Below, piece by piece: positions 54,559 to 63,441 of a stretch of 64,000 nt of DNA. The position numbers were made by a program, and so were the translations under genes. The notes below the pieces were generated by a model, which searched no databases, was not told where the DNA came from, and saw nothing but the letters and a program-made list of their open reading frames with translations. The stretch's first letter is position 1; every line of letters begins with the position of its first letter. The stretch is from Leptolyngbya iicbica LK (GTDB lineage Bacteria; Cyanobacteriota; Cyanobacteriia; Phormidesmidales; Phormidesmidaceae). The stretch spans positions 1,167,303-1,231,302 of the forward strand of contig NZ_QVFV01000002.1 of the NCBI RefSeq assembly GCF_004212215.1. The letters are read 5' to 3'.

Positions 54559-54646
54559 GATGATCGTTCGTCAGACAGCCAGTTATTGTTCACCATACAA
54601 AATTGCTGTAGAAATGCCGGGCTCACTCACCATCTGCGCATTCACC

Positions 54647-54680
54647 TAACTTCGGGCACCGAGTTGCATCAACTTCGGCA
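54647..54680. repeat. solo IS21-type terminal repeat fragment
   Basis: The segment from ACTTCGGGCACCGAGTTG to CATCAACTTCGGCA (54648-54680) matches the right end of the IS21 element at 63411-63441, reverse-complemented and with one extra G. No transposase is attached, so it is a footprint of a former insertion. Confidence 0.6.
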
Positions 54681-54790
54681 ACCCCGCGAAAAAGTTGGTC
54701 GTCACCCTTGGCGCACAAAGATTATTACTCTTCAATCGATGACATCGTTGGTTTTCATGCTATTTTAGACAAGCAACGTTGGTTGCTTAA

Positions 54791-54864
54791 CGGGGCGTAG
54801 CGCAGCTTGGTAGCGCACTACTTTGGGGTAGTAGGGGTCGTGGGTTCAAATCCCGCCGCTCCGA
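54791..54864 (+). tRNA. tRNA-Pro (anticodon TGG)
   Basis: A 74-base cloverleaf: acceptor CGGGGCG pairs with CGCTCCG, D arm GCGC...GCGC, anticodon stem CTACT/AGTAG around TTGGGGT with TGG, and T arm GTTCAAATC. Discriminator A; CCA not encoded. It borders the second mobile zone. Confidence 0.95.
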
Positions 54865-54869
54865 TTGAC

Positions 54870-54905
54870 CGAAACCTCCCAGTAATGGGGGGTTTCGCTG
54901 TTTTT
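54870..54905 (+). terminator. terminator of tRNA-Pro
   Basis: CGAAACCTCCC (54870-54880) pairs with GGGGGGTTTCG (54887-54897) around AGTAAT, followed by CTGTTTTT. Confidence 0.85.
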
Positions 54906-54942
54906 GGGAAAGGCTTCTGGCAAACAGGCATTCTCAATAAGC

Positions 54943-55186
54943 TTCGTCAGGATGCCCCATTATTTCGTCAGGATGCGTCAAAACTGGTCCGGAATTGGTC
55001 CGATAGATCCGGACCAGTTTCCAATAAATTCGGACCAGTTTCGGACCGGATAGATGGGCTGGTTTCGCTTCATACCAATTTGCTTTTGAAATGTCCCACA
55101 TAGCTTCTGGCGGAGATTCGCCTGACTTGGAAGCTGCTATGGAACCCTCTGAACTTTCTCAGCTTCGGATATGGGACATTTCAAAA
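54943..55186. repeat. dense repeat region downstream of tRNA-Pro
   Basis: Contains two direct copies of TTCGTCAGGATGC (54943 and 54964, 21-base period), a perfect 13-bp inverted pair AAACTGGTCCGGA/TCCGGACCAGTTT (54981 and 55008) with two more half-sites (55031, 55042), and a perfect 15-bp pair TTTTGAAATGTCCCA/TGGGACATTTCAAAA (55084 and 55172). It lies just beyond the 3' end of the recombinase gene and looks like a recombinase binding and att region. Confidence 0.7.
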
Positions 55187-55202
55187 CTAAAACAGTATCA
55201 GT

Positions 55203-57014
55203 TCAGCTTGAATGGCTGATTTCTTTCCAAATACGTCTATTGAGTTCGACGCCTGCCTGGATTTTCCGGTTGGTCTCCTCTTCGTCATAGACGCTGTCGA
55301 ACATCTTCCTAGAGTGTCCTAGAGCAGCAGCAGCACCATCCATATCGCGCTCTGTGGTTGCGCTACGGCTTTTTACGTAGGTGACGAACATCTTGCGAAA
55401 TTCTTTGGGACTAATCGGATAACCTACGATCGTGTTCATTTGGCTCCGAAACTTGCATGTCATAGCATTTGATGTCATTGGCCCCTTTGTCAGGTCTCGG
55501 ACAAAAGAAGTATTGGTCTGGGGGTCCAGCATTTGTCGATACTCAACGAGCCACAGGTCGATGTAGGTGTAAAAGCTGGTGCCATCGCTGAATTTATAGT
55601 CCACCAGCTCAATGTCTACTGCTCCGTATCGTTTGACGGTCTTATAGGATGCTTTTTTATTAGTTCCCAGGCGTATGACCCAAACAGCGGATTCATTGGA
55701 ACCCAGTTGTGACTCTGGAACAAATCGCCCATCTTTACGAACCAAGCCTTTAACTAAGCTTCTTCCAGGCACTAAGTTAGCAATCGCACCAACACGGCGG
55801 GGTGGGCACACAACGAAAAAGAGAACCATTAGTAATCTCTGCATGGATTTAGCACCAGCTGTTTGGCGGCGTTTTACACCATGAAAGGTTCTCTCTTGAT
55901 CGGTTTTGGCTTTCATGATTTCAAGAATCTTAGGAACTTCTTCTAATGGGATAGACTTAGCGGAAAAAGGAACAACTGGCCCTTTAGACTCTGCCTGGCG
56001 CTGTAGCTGTGCTTGGTATCTTCTTAACTGGCGTATGAAGCTTATATCTCTGTAGCTATCTCGACCGTTGGGAAACTCTGTATCTTTTTCGTAGGTGTAC
56101 TTTGCTAGTCGGATAACGACCATGAAGTATTGCATCTTAGCCCGTGCGCAAGTTTTCGTTGACGAGAGATAGCCCTTGAGTCTTTCGACTGTGGTGTCCG
56201 CTGCGCGTTGCTGCTCTACTATGGCCCTTTCTCGGGTCAAGACCCAGGCTGAGAAGGGATCTGGCTGGGTCTCAAACTCGGTAAGGTTGTAGGCCGTTTT
56301 GATGTAGGGGACGATTGTTTCCAATCGCAAGGACTCTAGAGGAATACCATCGTTGCGGTGTATCCAACCTAAGACCCGCAGAATTGTTTTACGACTGTTT
56401 TGCCGAGTTCTCTCTCCCATATCGTTTTCTATCATCCACTGATTCCACTGTTGAAGTTGAGCTTCTAAAACAGTATTGACCTCGTTAGGTTTTAAGTTCA
56501 TTGGAGCGGCTTTGGGCTTCCCGTACCCCATAGAAGTCCGAACTTGGGAAGGGGTTGGACGCTGAAAGCCATCAGGATTATTGAAACGAACCCGACGTTC
56601 TACGAGTGCGGAACCTTCCTGGATTGGTTTACCCCATCCTTGATCAGAGGCCCAGCGGACAAACTTGCGAAGGTTATAGCGAGGAGTGCGACGATCTTTC
56701 TTGGCGGTATTGATTCGCAGCAGGTAGCTATGCATTACTTTCTCAGCGCTCCATAGCTTCTCAAAGGGAAGTGTTTTAAGAAAACGAATGGCTGTTTGCT
56801 TTTCTTGAGTCGATAGTCGAGCACCTTTGGCTTCTGGTCCATTCCATCCTGGGACGGTGAATCGTAATAAAGCTGTATTTAATTTGCTAGCGTCGGGAGT
56901 AGATAAGGTTCTAATGTAGCTCGCGTATGCCTCGTAGAGAGTTTGAGGTAGCAGCTGATGAGTTAGAGTAGCTGAGTTGTAAAACCATGATTCAGTGTGA
57001 TTTTGAGCATCCAA
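55203..57014 (-). CDS. large tyrosine-recombinase-like protein
   Basis: 603 residues, start codon TTG at 57014 with GGAGGAAG upstream; there is no early ATG. The last third is like a tyrosine recombinase: VCPPRRVGAIANL (first Arg), ISPKEFRKMFVTYVKS in place of HxxR (Lys-Glu-Phe-Arg), and ALGHSRKMFDSVYDEEE with the Tyr. The N-terminal 400 residues are helical. It sits at the 3' side of tRNA-Pro, a common integration site. It may be the integrase of the 55-60 kb island, but it is a divergent one and not a canonical match. Confidence 0.75.
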   Translation of the reverse strand: MDAQNHTESWFYNSATLTHQLLPQTLYEAYASYIRTLSTPDASKLNTALLRFTVPGWNGPEAKGARLSTQEKQTAIRFLKTLPFEKLWSAEKVMHSYLLRINTAKKDRRTPRYNLRKFVRWASDQGWGKPIQEGSALVERRVRFNNPDGFQRPTPSQVRTSMGYGKPKAAPMNLKPNEVNTVLEAQLQQWNQWMIENDMGERTRQNSRKTILRVLGWIHRNDGIPLESLRLETIVPYIKTAYNLTEFETQPDPFSAWVLTRERAIVEQQRAADTTVERLKGYLSSTKTCARAKMQYFMVVIRLAKYTYEKDTEFPNGRDSYRDISFIRQLRRYQAQLQRQAESKGPVVPFSAKSIPLEEVPKILEIMKAKTDQERTFHGVKRRQTAGAKSMQRLLMVLFFVVCPPRRVGAIANLVPGRSLVKGLVRKDGRFVPESQLGSNESAVWVIRLGTNKKASYKTVKRYGAVDIELVDYKFSDGTSFYTYIDLWLVEYRQMLDPQTNTSFVRDLTKGPMTSNAMTCKFRSQMNTIVGYPISPKEFRKMFVTYVKSRSATTERDMDGAAAALGHSRKMFDSVYDEEETNRKIQAGVELNRRIWKEISHSS

Positions 57015-57548
57015 AACGTATCTTCCTCCTCAATTTAATGCGCACAAACTAGTCCTGGGGTAAATCCAGTTTTTATAAGTTTATCAAATAAGCAAAAATG
57101 CACTTAAGTATCACGAAAAGTCGCTGTTTAATTAACCCCTATGTCGGGAAAATATATTAATTCGAAGACAAATTGGATTTAAATAGCTTTCTTTGTATGT
57201 CTAATGCGCATCTAAGTCCCTTTGCATAAGGAGAGTCTGGTTGCTCGATTAAAGGTGGAATTTGATGCGTAAATTAAAGCGTGATATTGACTGCGTGATA
57301 TTCCAAAATCACGGATTTTTGTGTCTAGTTTTTGCGCATAAACTAAGCTTATGCTTGGGCGAGGTTTTGGATTTATTTGAAAAATGTTCGAGTGTGATTT
57401 TGGGCGTCTAACTGACCGTTTGAAATTTCATTGATTCCCGGATGGTTTCTGCCTCCCAATAGTGTTCTAGGTGTCATCAATTTGTTGACTGATGCTCCTG
57501 AAGCCCTTGCTGTGCATAGCATGTGAGCATGAAGTGAGGGATAGCGGT
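57015..57548. promoter_or_regulatory. A/T-rich region with TGCGCA repeats
   Basis: No gene. The motif AATGCGCA or TTGCGCA with nearby AAACTA recurs at about 57040, 57202 and 57335. They could be regulator sites for the recombinase (minus strand) or the RHH gene (plus strand). Base composition is far more A/T-rich than the neighbouring host DNA. Confidence 0.45.
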
Positions 57549-57782
57549 ATGACTATCAAGAAACAGAAGCGGATACGGGGAGTTTCAGTTAATCGCTGGG
57601 GAGAATCTAAACGGCGCAGAAATACCTACTTGACCGCTTCGGCGAACTTTTTGCTTGAAGAGCTTTCGCAGGTTGAGGGTTGTAATGTCTCTGAGTTTTT
57701 GGAGCGTTTGGTGAGGGGGGAGTTGTCTGACGAATCTTGGCAAAGATTGGTGTCAGTGAAGATGAGTAAAAATACTGTGTGA
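57549..57782 (+). CDS. small RHH-like protein
   Basis: 77 residues from ATG 57549. The C-terminal part NTYLTASANFLLEELSQVEG and NVSEFLERLVRGEL has strand-helix-helix character as in CopG/Arc regulators. A basic N-terminus precedes it. A likely regulator of the island. Divergent from the recombinase gene. Confidence 0.6.
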   Translation: MTIKKQKRIRGVSVNRWGESKRRRNTYLTASANFLLEELSQVEGCNVSEFLERLVRGELSDESWQRLVSVKMSKNTV

Positions 57783-58150
57783 CAGTTGGTGAGTTTTGAT
57801 GGACTATTTTTGGCCTGACTGACTCTTCGATGGGTGTGTGCCAGTTGCTCGGAAGGGTTGAAAACTCGTTTGGGTGTTAAAACGTGGATTTGGATGTTGA
57901 AACCCTTGTGCTAGAAGGCTTGGAAGTGATTTCAGGTGATCGAGTAGTTGCTGGGTGCGCAACTATTGAGTCGGAGCGAGTCATGCAGATCAAGTATTTA
58001 AATATTTTCTAAACATAATCTTTTTGACCACACAACAATAGCCATATAGAAGATATCGAAAGCGCATCGCAACGTACACTAGAGCCGGTGTGGCTACCTC
58101 GTAGCACATCATTTGTGCTCGACCTGTCGCAAAGGATTAGGGCAGTGGTG
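57783..58150. other. intergenic, no supported gene
   Basis: About 370 A/T-rich bases without a supported gene. An in-frame GTG start at 58088 could extend the next gene by 21 residues. Confidence 0.4.
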
Positions 58151-60109
58151 ATGGAATCAAGGAATCTAATCGAGTTAGCGGAGTCCCAGTTTCATGTATC
58201 TGAGGATGAACGCCACTTTCTAGCGACGGTATCGACCTATCAGGATATTGCGCCTCGAACCTCTAATAAGGCTCGTACCAATGCGTCTGAGGAGTCTGAT
58301 AATCTAGCGCCAAGCCAAAAGCTCTCAGCTCAGCTCTTGGCTTGGTTATGTACTGATGCCAATGCAGTGACGCAGATTCCTCATTGGGGAGTCCGCGTTA
58401 CTAACGCTGAGATAGAGGGTTCACTGAACCTTCAATATGCAGAGATTAAATTTCCGCTGATATTTCGTGACTGTCTTTTTGACGAGGCGATTAGGCTGGA
58501 CTGTGCATCGCTTTCACAGTTAGATCTTTCTGGGTCTCTACTAGAAGGAAGCCAGATTGTAGATTTGACTGGAAGAGTCACTACGACCTCGCTCGCAGCG
58601 ACGGATTTGCAGATCGAACATCATGTCCTCTTAATGGATGGCTTTGAGGCAAAGGCAGAAGTTAGGCTCACAGGAGCCAAAATCGGAGGAAACCTCGCTT
58701 GTTTTAATGGTAAGTTTCGACATTCTAACGGCTATGCCTTAATTGCAGATAAAGCCGAAATTAGACAAGATGTTTTCCTGATAGAGGACTTTGAGGCAGA
58801 TGGCGAAGTTAGTTTGTTTGGAGCAAAGATTGGAGGGCAGTTAGATTGCAGTAATGGAAAATTTCGGTCTTCTAGTGCATATGCGTTGATTGTCCAGGGA
58901 GCTGAAATTGGACAGGATGTTTTCTTAACGGATGGCTTTGAGGCAGATGGCAAAGTGAGTCTGTCAGGTATCAAAACTGGGGGACAGCTACATTGTAGTG
59001 GTGGCAAGTTTCGGTACTCTAGTGGATACGCCTTAATCGCTGAAGGAGCTGAAATTGGGCAGGGTGTTTTCTTAACGGATGGCTTTGAGGCAGATGGCGA
59101 AGTAAGTCTGATGGGAGCCAAGATTGGAGGACAACTCGCCTGTAGTGGCGGGAAGTTTCGAGCCCCCCAGGGGTATGCTCTGGCTGCTCAAGGAGCCGAA
59201 ATTGGACAGGATGTTTTCTTGATGGACGGCTTTGAGGCAGATGGCGAAGTAAGTCTGGTGGGAGCCAAAATTGGAAATCGACTCGATTGCAGGGCCAGCA
59301 AGTTTCACAACCCTAACGGACTTGCGTTAAACATCCAGGCTGCACAGATCGGCGAGTCTATAATCTTGATCGATGGATTCGATGCAGTTGGAACGGTTAA
59401 TTATGTATTCGCGACTGCGCGTGTTCTAAACGACAGTGAGGAGAATTGGCCAGAGACTTTATATCTTAACGGCTTCACTTACGAGAGGTTAGCGCCCTTT
59501 GCACCGGTGCAAGCAAAGAAACGCCTGAAGTGGTTAAGACTTCAGACCTTTTCCCCTCAACCTTATGCGCAACTCGCTGCTGTGTTGAAAGCGAGTGGTC
59601 ATGATGAAGCGGCCACAAAAGTCTTAATTGGCCAACAAGATGATCGAATTAAGTATGCGGAACTTCACCCGTTCAGAAGATTTTTGAATCGAGTCTTGGG
59701 GGTATTCATTGCCCATGGTTACCAGTCCTATCGCGCCTTGTATTGGGCTATGGGGTTCATTGGGGTGGGGACGTTGCTCTTTCAATGGGGCTATTCTCAT
59801 CCATCACAGTTGATAACTCCGAGTGATGTGGGGAACACCTCTACAGCGCCTACCCAGGTTTCGCCAGACTATCCTGCTTTCAATGCGCTGATTTATTCAA
59901 CGGATGTCTTTTTGCCCATTGTTGACTTGCATCAGCAGAGCTATTGGATACCTAATGCTAATCGGGGTGCAGAGGTCTCGTTACTCATGTTGAAGTGCAA
60001 ACAGGGTGCTCTACTGCGCTGGTATTTCTGGGCGCATATTATCTGTGGATGGATACTGACGTCTCTCTGGGTAGCCGGTTTCACAGGGCTGGTTCGAAAG
60101 CTCGAATAG
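58151..60109 (+). CDS. membrane protein with tandem ~39-residue repeats (pentapeptide/bactofilin-like)
   Basis: About 652 residues. Residues about 150-410 hold five or six copies of a 39-residue unit (GAEIGQDVFLTDGFEADGEV, then SLSG.K.GGQL.C..GKF), probably a beta-solenoid. The C-terminal 150 residues carry two or three hydrophobic segments (ALYWAMGFIGVGTLLFQWGY and FWAHIICGWILTSLWVAGFT) and the motif STDVFLPIVDLHQQSYWIPN, as in actinobacterial so-called membrane-associated oxidoreductases. The function is not known. The start is uncertain: 58151 or GTG 58088. A part of the island. Confidence 0.7.
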   Translation: MESRNLIELAESQFHVSEDERHFLATVSTYQDIAPRTSNKARTNASEESDNLAPSQKLSAQLLAWLCTDANAVTQIPHWGVRVTNAEIEGSLNLQYAEIKFPLIFRDCLFDEAIRLDCASLSQLDLSGSLLEGSQIVDLTGRVTTTSLAATDLQIEHHVLLMDGFEAKAEVRLTGAKIGGNLACFNGKFRHSNGYALIADKAEIRQDVFLIEDFEADGEVSLFGAKIGGQLDCSNGKFRSSSAYALIVQGAEIGQDVFLTDGFEADGKVSLSGIKTGGQLHCSGGKFRYSSGYALIAEGAEIGQGVFLTDGFEADGEVSLMGAKIGGQLACSGGKFRAPQGYALAAQGAEIGQDVFLMDGFEADGEVSLVGAKIGNRLDCRASKFHNPNGLALNIQAAQIGESIILIDGFDAVGTVNYVFATARVLNDSEENWPETLYLNGFTYERLAPFAPVQAKKRLKWLRLQTFSPQPYAQLAAVLKASGHDEAATKVLIGQQDDRIKYAELHPFRRFLNRVLGVFIAHGYQSYRALYWAMGFIGVGTLLFQWGYSHPSQLITPSDVGNTSTAPTQVSPDYPAFNALIYSTDVFLPIVDLHQQSYWIPNANRGAEVSLLMLKCKQGALLRWYFWAHIICGWILTSLWVAGFTGLVRKLE

Positions 60110-60149
60110 TTTTGTATCTTGCAAGAAAAGCAGCACAAAGAGGGCGACC

Positions 60150-60185
60150 GTTTGCGGATTCTTGAGCGCTCAAGAATCCGCAAAC
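60150..60185. terminator. 36-bp perfect palindrome between convergent genes
   Basis: The 36 bases are fully self-complementary around AGCGCT (half-site GTTTGCGGATTCTTGAGC). They lie between the stop codons of the repeat protein (plus) and HNH gene (minus), so a bidirectional terminator is likely, although T-runs are short. Confidence 0.6.
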
Positions 60186-60190
60186 TGGTT

Positions 60191-60415
60191 TTAGCGCATG
60201 GGTCTAGCCCCTCGTTGGTTGTTACAGGGGAAGCAGGCGAGGCGCAGGTTGTGGAGGGCGTTGGAGCCGCCACGGCTGCGGGGGATGAGGTGCTCGATGG
60301 TGAGTTGGGACTGGGGAAACTGGCCCCGGCAGTAGATGCAAGTACCCCCATAGGTGGTGTGAAGACTATTTTTGCGGCGGCGACGATTTTTGCCGCCCAT
60401 GTTGTGGTTGGACAT
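60191..60415 (-). CDS. HNH endonuclease
   Basis: 74 residues from the Met at 60415 (86 from 60451). The zinc pairs CIYC and CFPC bracket the HNH core IEHLIPRSRGGSNALHNLRL. It resembles a small, stand-alone HNH nuclease typical of mobile elements. Substrate unknown. Confidence 0.85.
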   Translation of the reverse strand: MSNHNMGGKNRRRRKNSLHTTYGGTCIYCRGQFPQSQLTIEHLIPRSRGGSNALHNLRLACFPCNNQRGARPMR

Positions 60416-60676
60416 AGGAAATATGCTCCGAATGAGTAAGGGTCGGAGCACACTGAGGTGTCTGAAGGCAAAGCGCCGACAGTGAGTGTCTAGAAAAAAT
60501 GAGTTTTAAGTTTGTACTCGCTTTCTTAATAGGGTTTGAACCCTCTGAACAGTGCTGTAGTTTTTTGCTTCAGCATTGTTCAGAAACTTCAAACTAAGGT
60601 GAGGGGGCTTATCCTCCAAAGATTTCAGTGTGCTTGGGTCAAATTTAGCACAGGATTTTGGAGGGTGGTGGCGTGT

Positions 60677-60829
60677 CTAGTCGAGGCCGGGGATGTTGGG
60701 TTGCTGGGGGGCGGTACTTGGGGTGGCTTGGGCTTTGGGTTTGCGGCCTCGCTTTTTGCCGCTGGTGGTTTTGGTTTTGGCTTTTTTGGCTTTTTTGGCG
60801 GTGGCTTCGCGTTGGGTGCAAAATGCCCC
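60677..60829 (-). pseudogene. hsdS: hsdS C-terminal tail cut off by IS21
   Basis: Read on the minus strand from 60829 the frame is GAFCTQREATAKKAKKAKTK and so on to a stop codon at 60677, with a basic Lys/Ala tail typical of the end of a type I restriction specificity protein. It fits as a continuation of the broken gene at 63442-63927 across the IS21 element. A product of this piece alone is not expected. Confidence 0.7.
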
Positions 60830-60956
60830 CAACTTCGGCACCCGAATGACATCAACTTCGGCACCTAAATAACGCCAACTTCGGCAGGTCGTGTCCAGCC
60901 CTGAGGAAGTGCTTATACCCTGCGCTCAATCCAGCGTCAGGGAGCAGAGCACCCCC

Positions 60957-62501
60957 ATGAGACGAAGTGGTCAAGGAGCCCAATTGCCGATGGTGAAATT
61001 TCGAGAAATTATCCGCCTGCATGAGTTAGGCTACAACCAGAGCGAAATTGCGCAAAGCTGCTCGGTTGCCCGTTCCACCGTGCAGGACTATATCCGACGT
61101 GCGACCGGTAAAGGCCTGCGCTATGCCGAGTTGTGTCAACTCAGTGATAGTGAAGCCCAAGCCCAACTGGGCAAAGGTAAACCGCCTTCCGGTGACCAGA
61201 GGGTCATTGACTTTGCGGCGGTGCATCGTGAGTTGCAAGGTAAAGGCGTGACGCTAGCCCTACTGTGGCAAGAAGGGCTGGACCAGCAACGTTGGAACCT
61301 GAGCTACGGTCACTTTTGTCGTCGTTATCGCCATTGGAAAGCCCAGCAAAACCTCTCGATGCGTCAGCTTCATCAGGGTGGCGAGAAGTTGTTTGTCGAC
61401 TACTGTGGTCAGACGGTAAGCGTCCACGACCCGGTGAGCGGCACCTGCCAGAGTGCCCAAATCTTTGTGGCCTGCCTGGGGGCCAGTAACTACACCTTTG
61501 CCGAAGCGACGCCGACGCAAACCTTAGCGCACTGGATTGGCTCCCATGAGCGAGCGTTAGCCTTCTTCGGAGGCGTGCCCAAAGCCATCGTCCCCGACAA
61601 CCTGAAATCCGGTGTCACAGATCCGTGTCGCTATGAACCCGGCGTTAACCAAAGCTATCAAGCCTTTGCTGAGCACTATCAAGTGGCGATTCTGCCCGCT
61701 CGCTCGAGGAAACCTCGGGATAAGGCCAAAGTGGAAAAAGCGGTCCAGGAGATTGAGCGGCAGATTCTCGCCCCGTTGCGTCATCAACGCTTCACCAGTT
61801 TCAGTGAGCTGAATGAGGCGATTCGAGCCCGCTTAGAGCAGCTCAATCATCGGCTGATGAAAAGCTATGGCTGTTCCCGTCATGACCTGTTTGAACAAGT
61901 TGATCAACCCGCGTTGCAGCCCTTGCCCGCTCGCCCCTTTGTGTTTGCGCGTTGGAAACAGGCCAAGGTGAACTTGGATTATCACCTGGAAGTCGATAAA
62001 CACTACTACTCCGTGCCCTACTGGTTTGTGCGCCGTGAGGTCAGCGTCAAAATCAGCGAAAGCTTGGTGGAAGTCTTTTATGACCATCGCCGCATTGCCG
62101 TTCATCCGCGCTCAAGTGCCCCCTATCGTCATACAACGTTGCCCGAGCATATGCCGCCGGAGCATTGGGCTTACAAACGTCAGTCGAAAGAGACGTTCTT
62201 AGCCTGGGCGCAGCAAGTGGGCCCCCACACTCACCGTCAGGTGACTGATATCTTTGCCGCCAAAGCCCATGAAGAACAAGCCTTTCGGACTCTCAAAGGC
62301 TTACAGTCCTTAGCCACTCGCTATGGCCCCCAGCGGTTAGAGGATGCCTGTCGGCACGCCAATACCTTTGCCCTTGTGGGATATCGACGCCTCAAAGCCA
62401 TTCTCAAAGCCCGGATTGACCAACCACCGTCACTCGTTGAAGTGCCTCAAGTGCCCTCAGCTTGTCATGACAACGTGCGGGGCGCGGACTATTACCAATA
62501 A
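60957..62501 (+). CDS. istA: IS21 transposase IstA
   Basis: About 514 residues. An N-terminal HTH (GYNQSEIAQSCSVARSTVQD) is followed by a DDE integrase-like core: KLFVDYCGQTVSV (Asp), AIVPDNLKSGV (Asp) and KAKVEKAVQEIER (Glu). The start 60957 is one of several possibilities (60891 GTG, 60990 ATG). It is followed by istB after 39 bases. Confidence 0.92.
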   Translation: MRRSGQGAQLPMVKFREIIRLHELGYNQSEIAQSCSVARSTVQDYIRRATGKGLRYAELCQLSDSEAQAQLGKGKPPSGDQRVIDFAAVHRELQGKGVTLALLWQEGLDQQRWNLSYGHFCRRYRHWKAQQNLSMRQLHQGGEKLFVDYCGQTVSVHDPVSGTCQSAQIFVACLGASNYTFAEATPTQTLAHWIGSHERALAFFGGVPKAIVPDNLKSGVTDPCRYEPGVNQSYQAFAEHYQVAILPARSRKPRDKAKVEKAVQEIERQILAPLRHQRFTSFSELNEAIRARLEQLNHRLMKSYGCSRHDLFEQVDQPALQPLPARPFVFARWKQAKVNLDYHLEVDKHYYSVPYWFVRREVSVKISESLVEVFYDHRRIAVHPRSSAPYRHTTLPEHMPPEHWAYKRQSKETFLAWAQQVGPHTHRQVTDIFAAKAHEEQAFRTLKGLQSLATRYGPQRLEDACRHANTFALVGYRRLKAILKARIDQPPSLVEVPQVPSACHDNVRGADYYQ

Positions 62502-62540
62502 CGACGACAACTGCTGATCTACAACTGAGAGTTTTGACCG

Positions 62541-63311
62541 ATGCAACAAACTTTAGACCAATTGAAAACCCTCCGCCTCATTGGCTTGCTGGAGGCCTGG
62601 CAAGAGCAACAGGGACAATCCACTTACCATGACCTCACCTTTGATGAACGTTTCGCCCTGTTGGTTGAGCGCGAGTATCTGCGGCGACAGCACCAACGGC
62701 TGCAACGACGGCTCAAGCAAGCCCACCTCTCCACCCCGGCCACCTTAGAAGCCGTTGATTTTCAGGTGGCTCGGGGGTTGAAGAAAACCCAATTCCTGGA
62801 ATGGGCACAGGGGCAGTGGTTGAGTCAGCATCTCAACCTCATTTTCATGGGACCGACGGGCGTGGGTAAGACCTTTCTGGCTTGCGTATTAGCGGACCAT
62901 CTCTGTAAGCAAGGGTATAACGTGCGCTATTTCAAAACCGCTGAACTCCTCTCGGAACTGAAGTTTGCCAAGGTCGACGGCTCGTTCCCGAAACTCCGCA
63001 AGCAACTTGCAGCCTTTGACCTGATCATCCTGGATGAATGGCTCCGCGATGCCCTCTCGCCCAATGATGCACGGGAGGTTCTCGACTTCCTCGATGACCG
63101 CTATCGGCGCTCCTCTTGTTTGCTGGCTACCCAGTTTCCAGTGAACCAATGGCATCCCCAAATTCAAGACCCGACGTTAGCCGATGCCATTCTCGACCGT
63201 TTGGTCCACGACTCTTTACGGTTGACCCTCAAAGGCGAGTCCATGCGCAAACTCACCAGTCCTCTCCAAGGGCAGACTGATCTTATTGCGGAGGAAAACG
63301 CCATGGCTTAG
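62541..63311 (+). CDS. istB: IS21 helper ATPase IstB
   Basis: 256 residues, DnaC-like AAA+ ATPase that helps IstA choose and capture target DNA. Walker A is FMGPTGVGKTFLACVL, and Walker B is LIILDEWLRDAL. Cotranscribed with istA. Confidence 0.93.
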   Translation: MQQTLDQLKTLRLIGLLEAWQEQQGQSTYHDLTFDERFALLVEREYLRRQHQRLQRRLKQAHLSTPATLEAVDFQVARGLKKTQFLEWAQGQWLSQHLNLIFMGPTGVGKTFLACVLADHLCKQGYNVRYFKTAELLSELKFAKVDGSFPKLRKQLAAFDLIILDEWLRDALSPNDAREVLDFLDDRYRRSSCLLATQFPVNQWHPQIQDPTLADAILDRLVHDSLRLTLKGESMRKLTSPLQGQTDLIAEENAMA

Positions 63312-63441
63312 AAATGCCGTTCATCATTGTCGTCACCAACTCGTCAACTGACGACATAATGAAATTGACCTGCCCGACGACGGCGAAATTCGCTCAGGTT
63401 TTCAGGGGGGGCCGAAGTTGATGCAACTCGGTGCCGAAGTG

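Larger units (their letters stand above)
60830..63441 (+). mobile_element. IS21-family insertion sequence inside hsdS
   Basis: A roughly 2.6-kb element with istA and istB. The left end has three iterated CAACTTCGGCACC-type units (60830, 60853, 60876), and the right end has the complementary units at 63411-63420 and 63430-63441, as expected for IS21 multiple terminal repeats. Both transposition genes appear intact. I see no clear target duplication. Confidence 0.85.

Noticed and set aside
54791..54864. tRNA-Pro as the integration site of the 9.88-kb element
   Set aside because: The 55-bp repeats and the split aquaporin gene fix that element's ends at 44036 and 53969, outside the tRNA.
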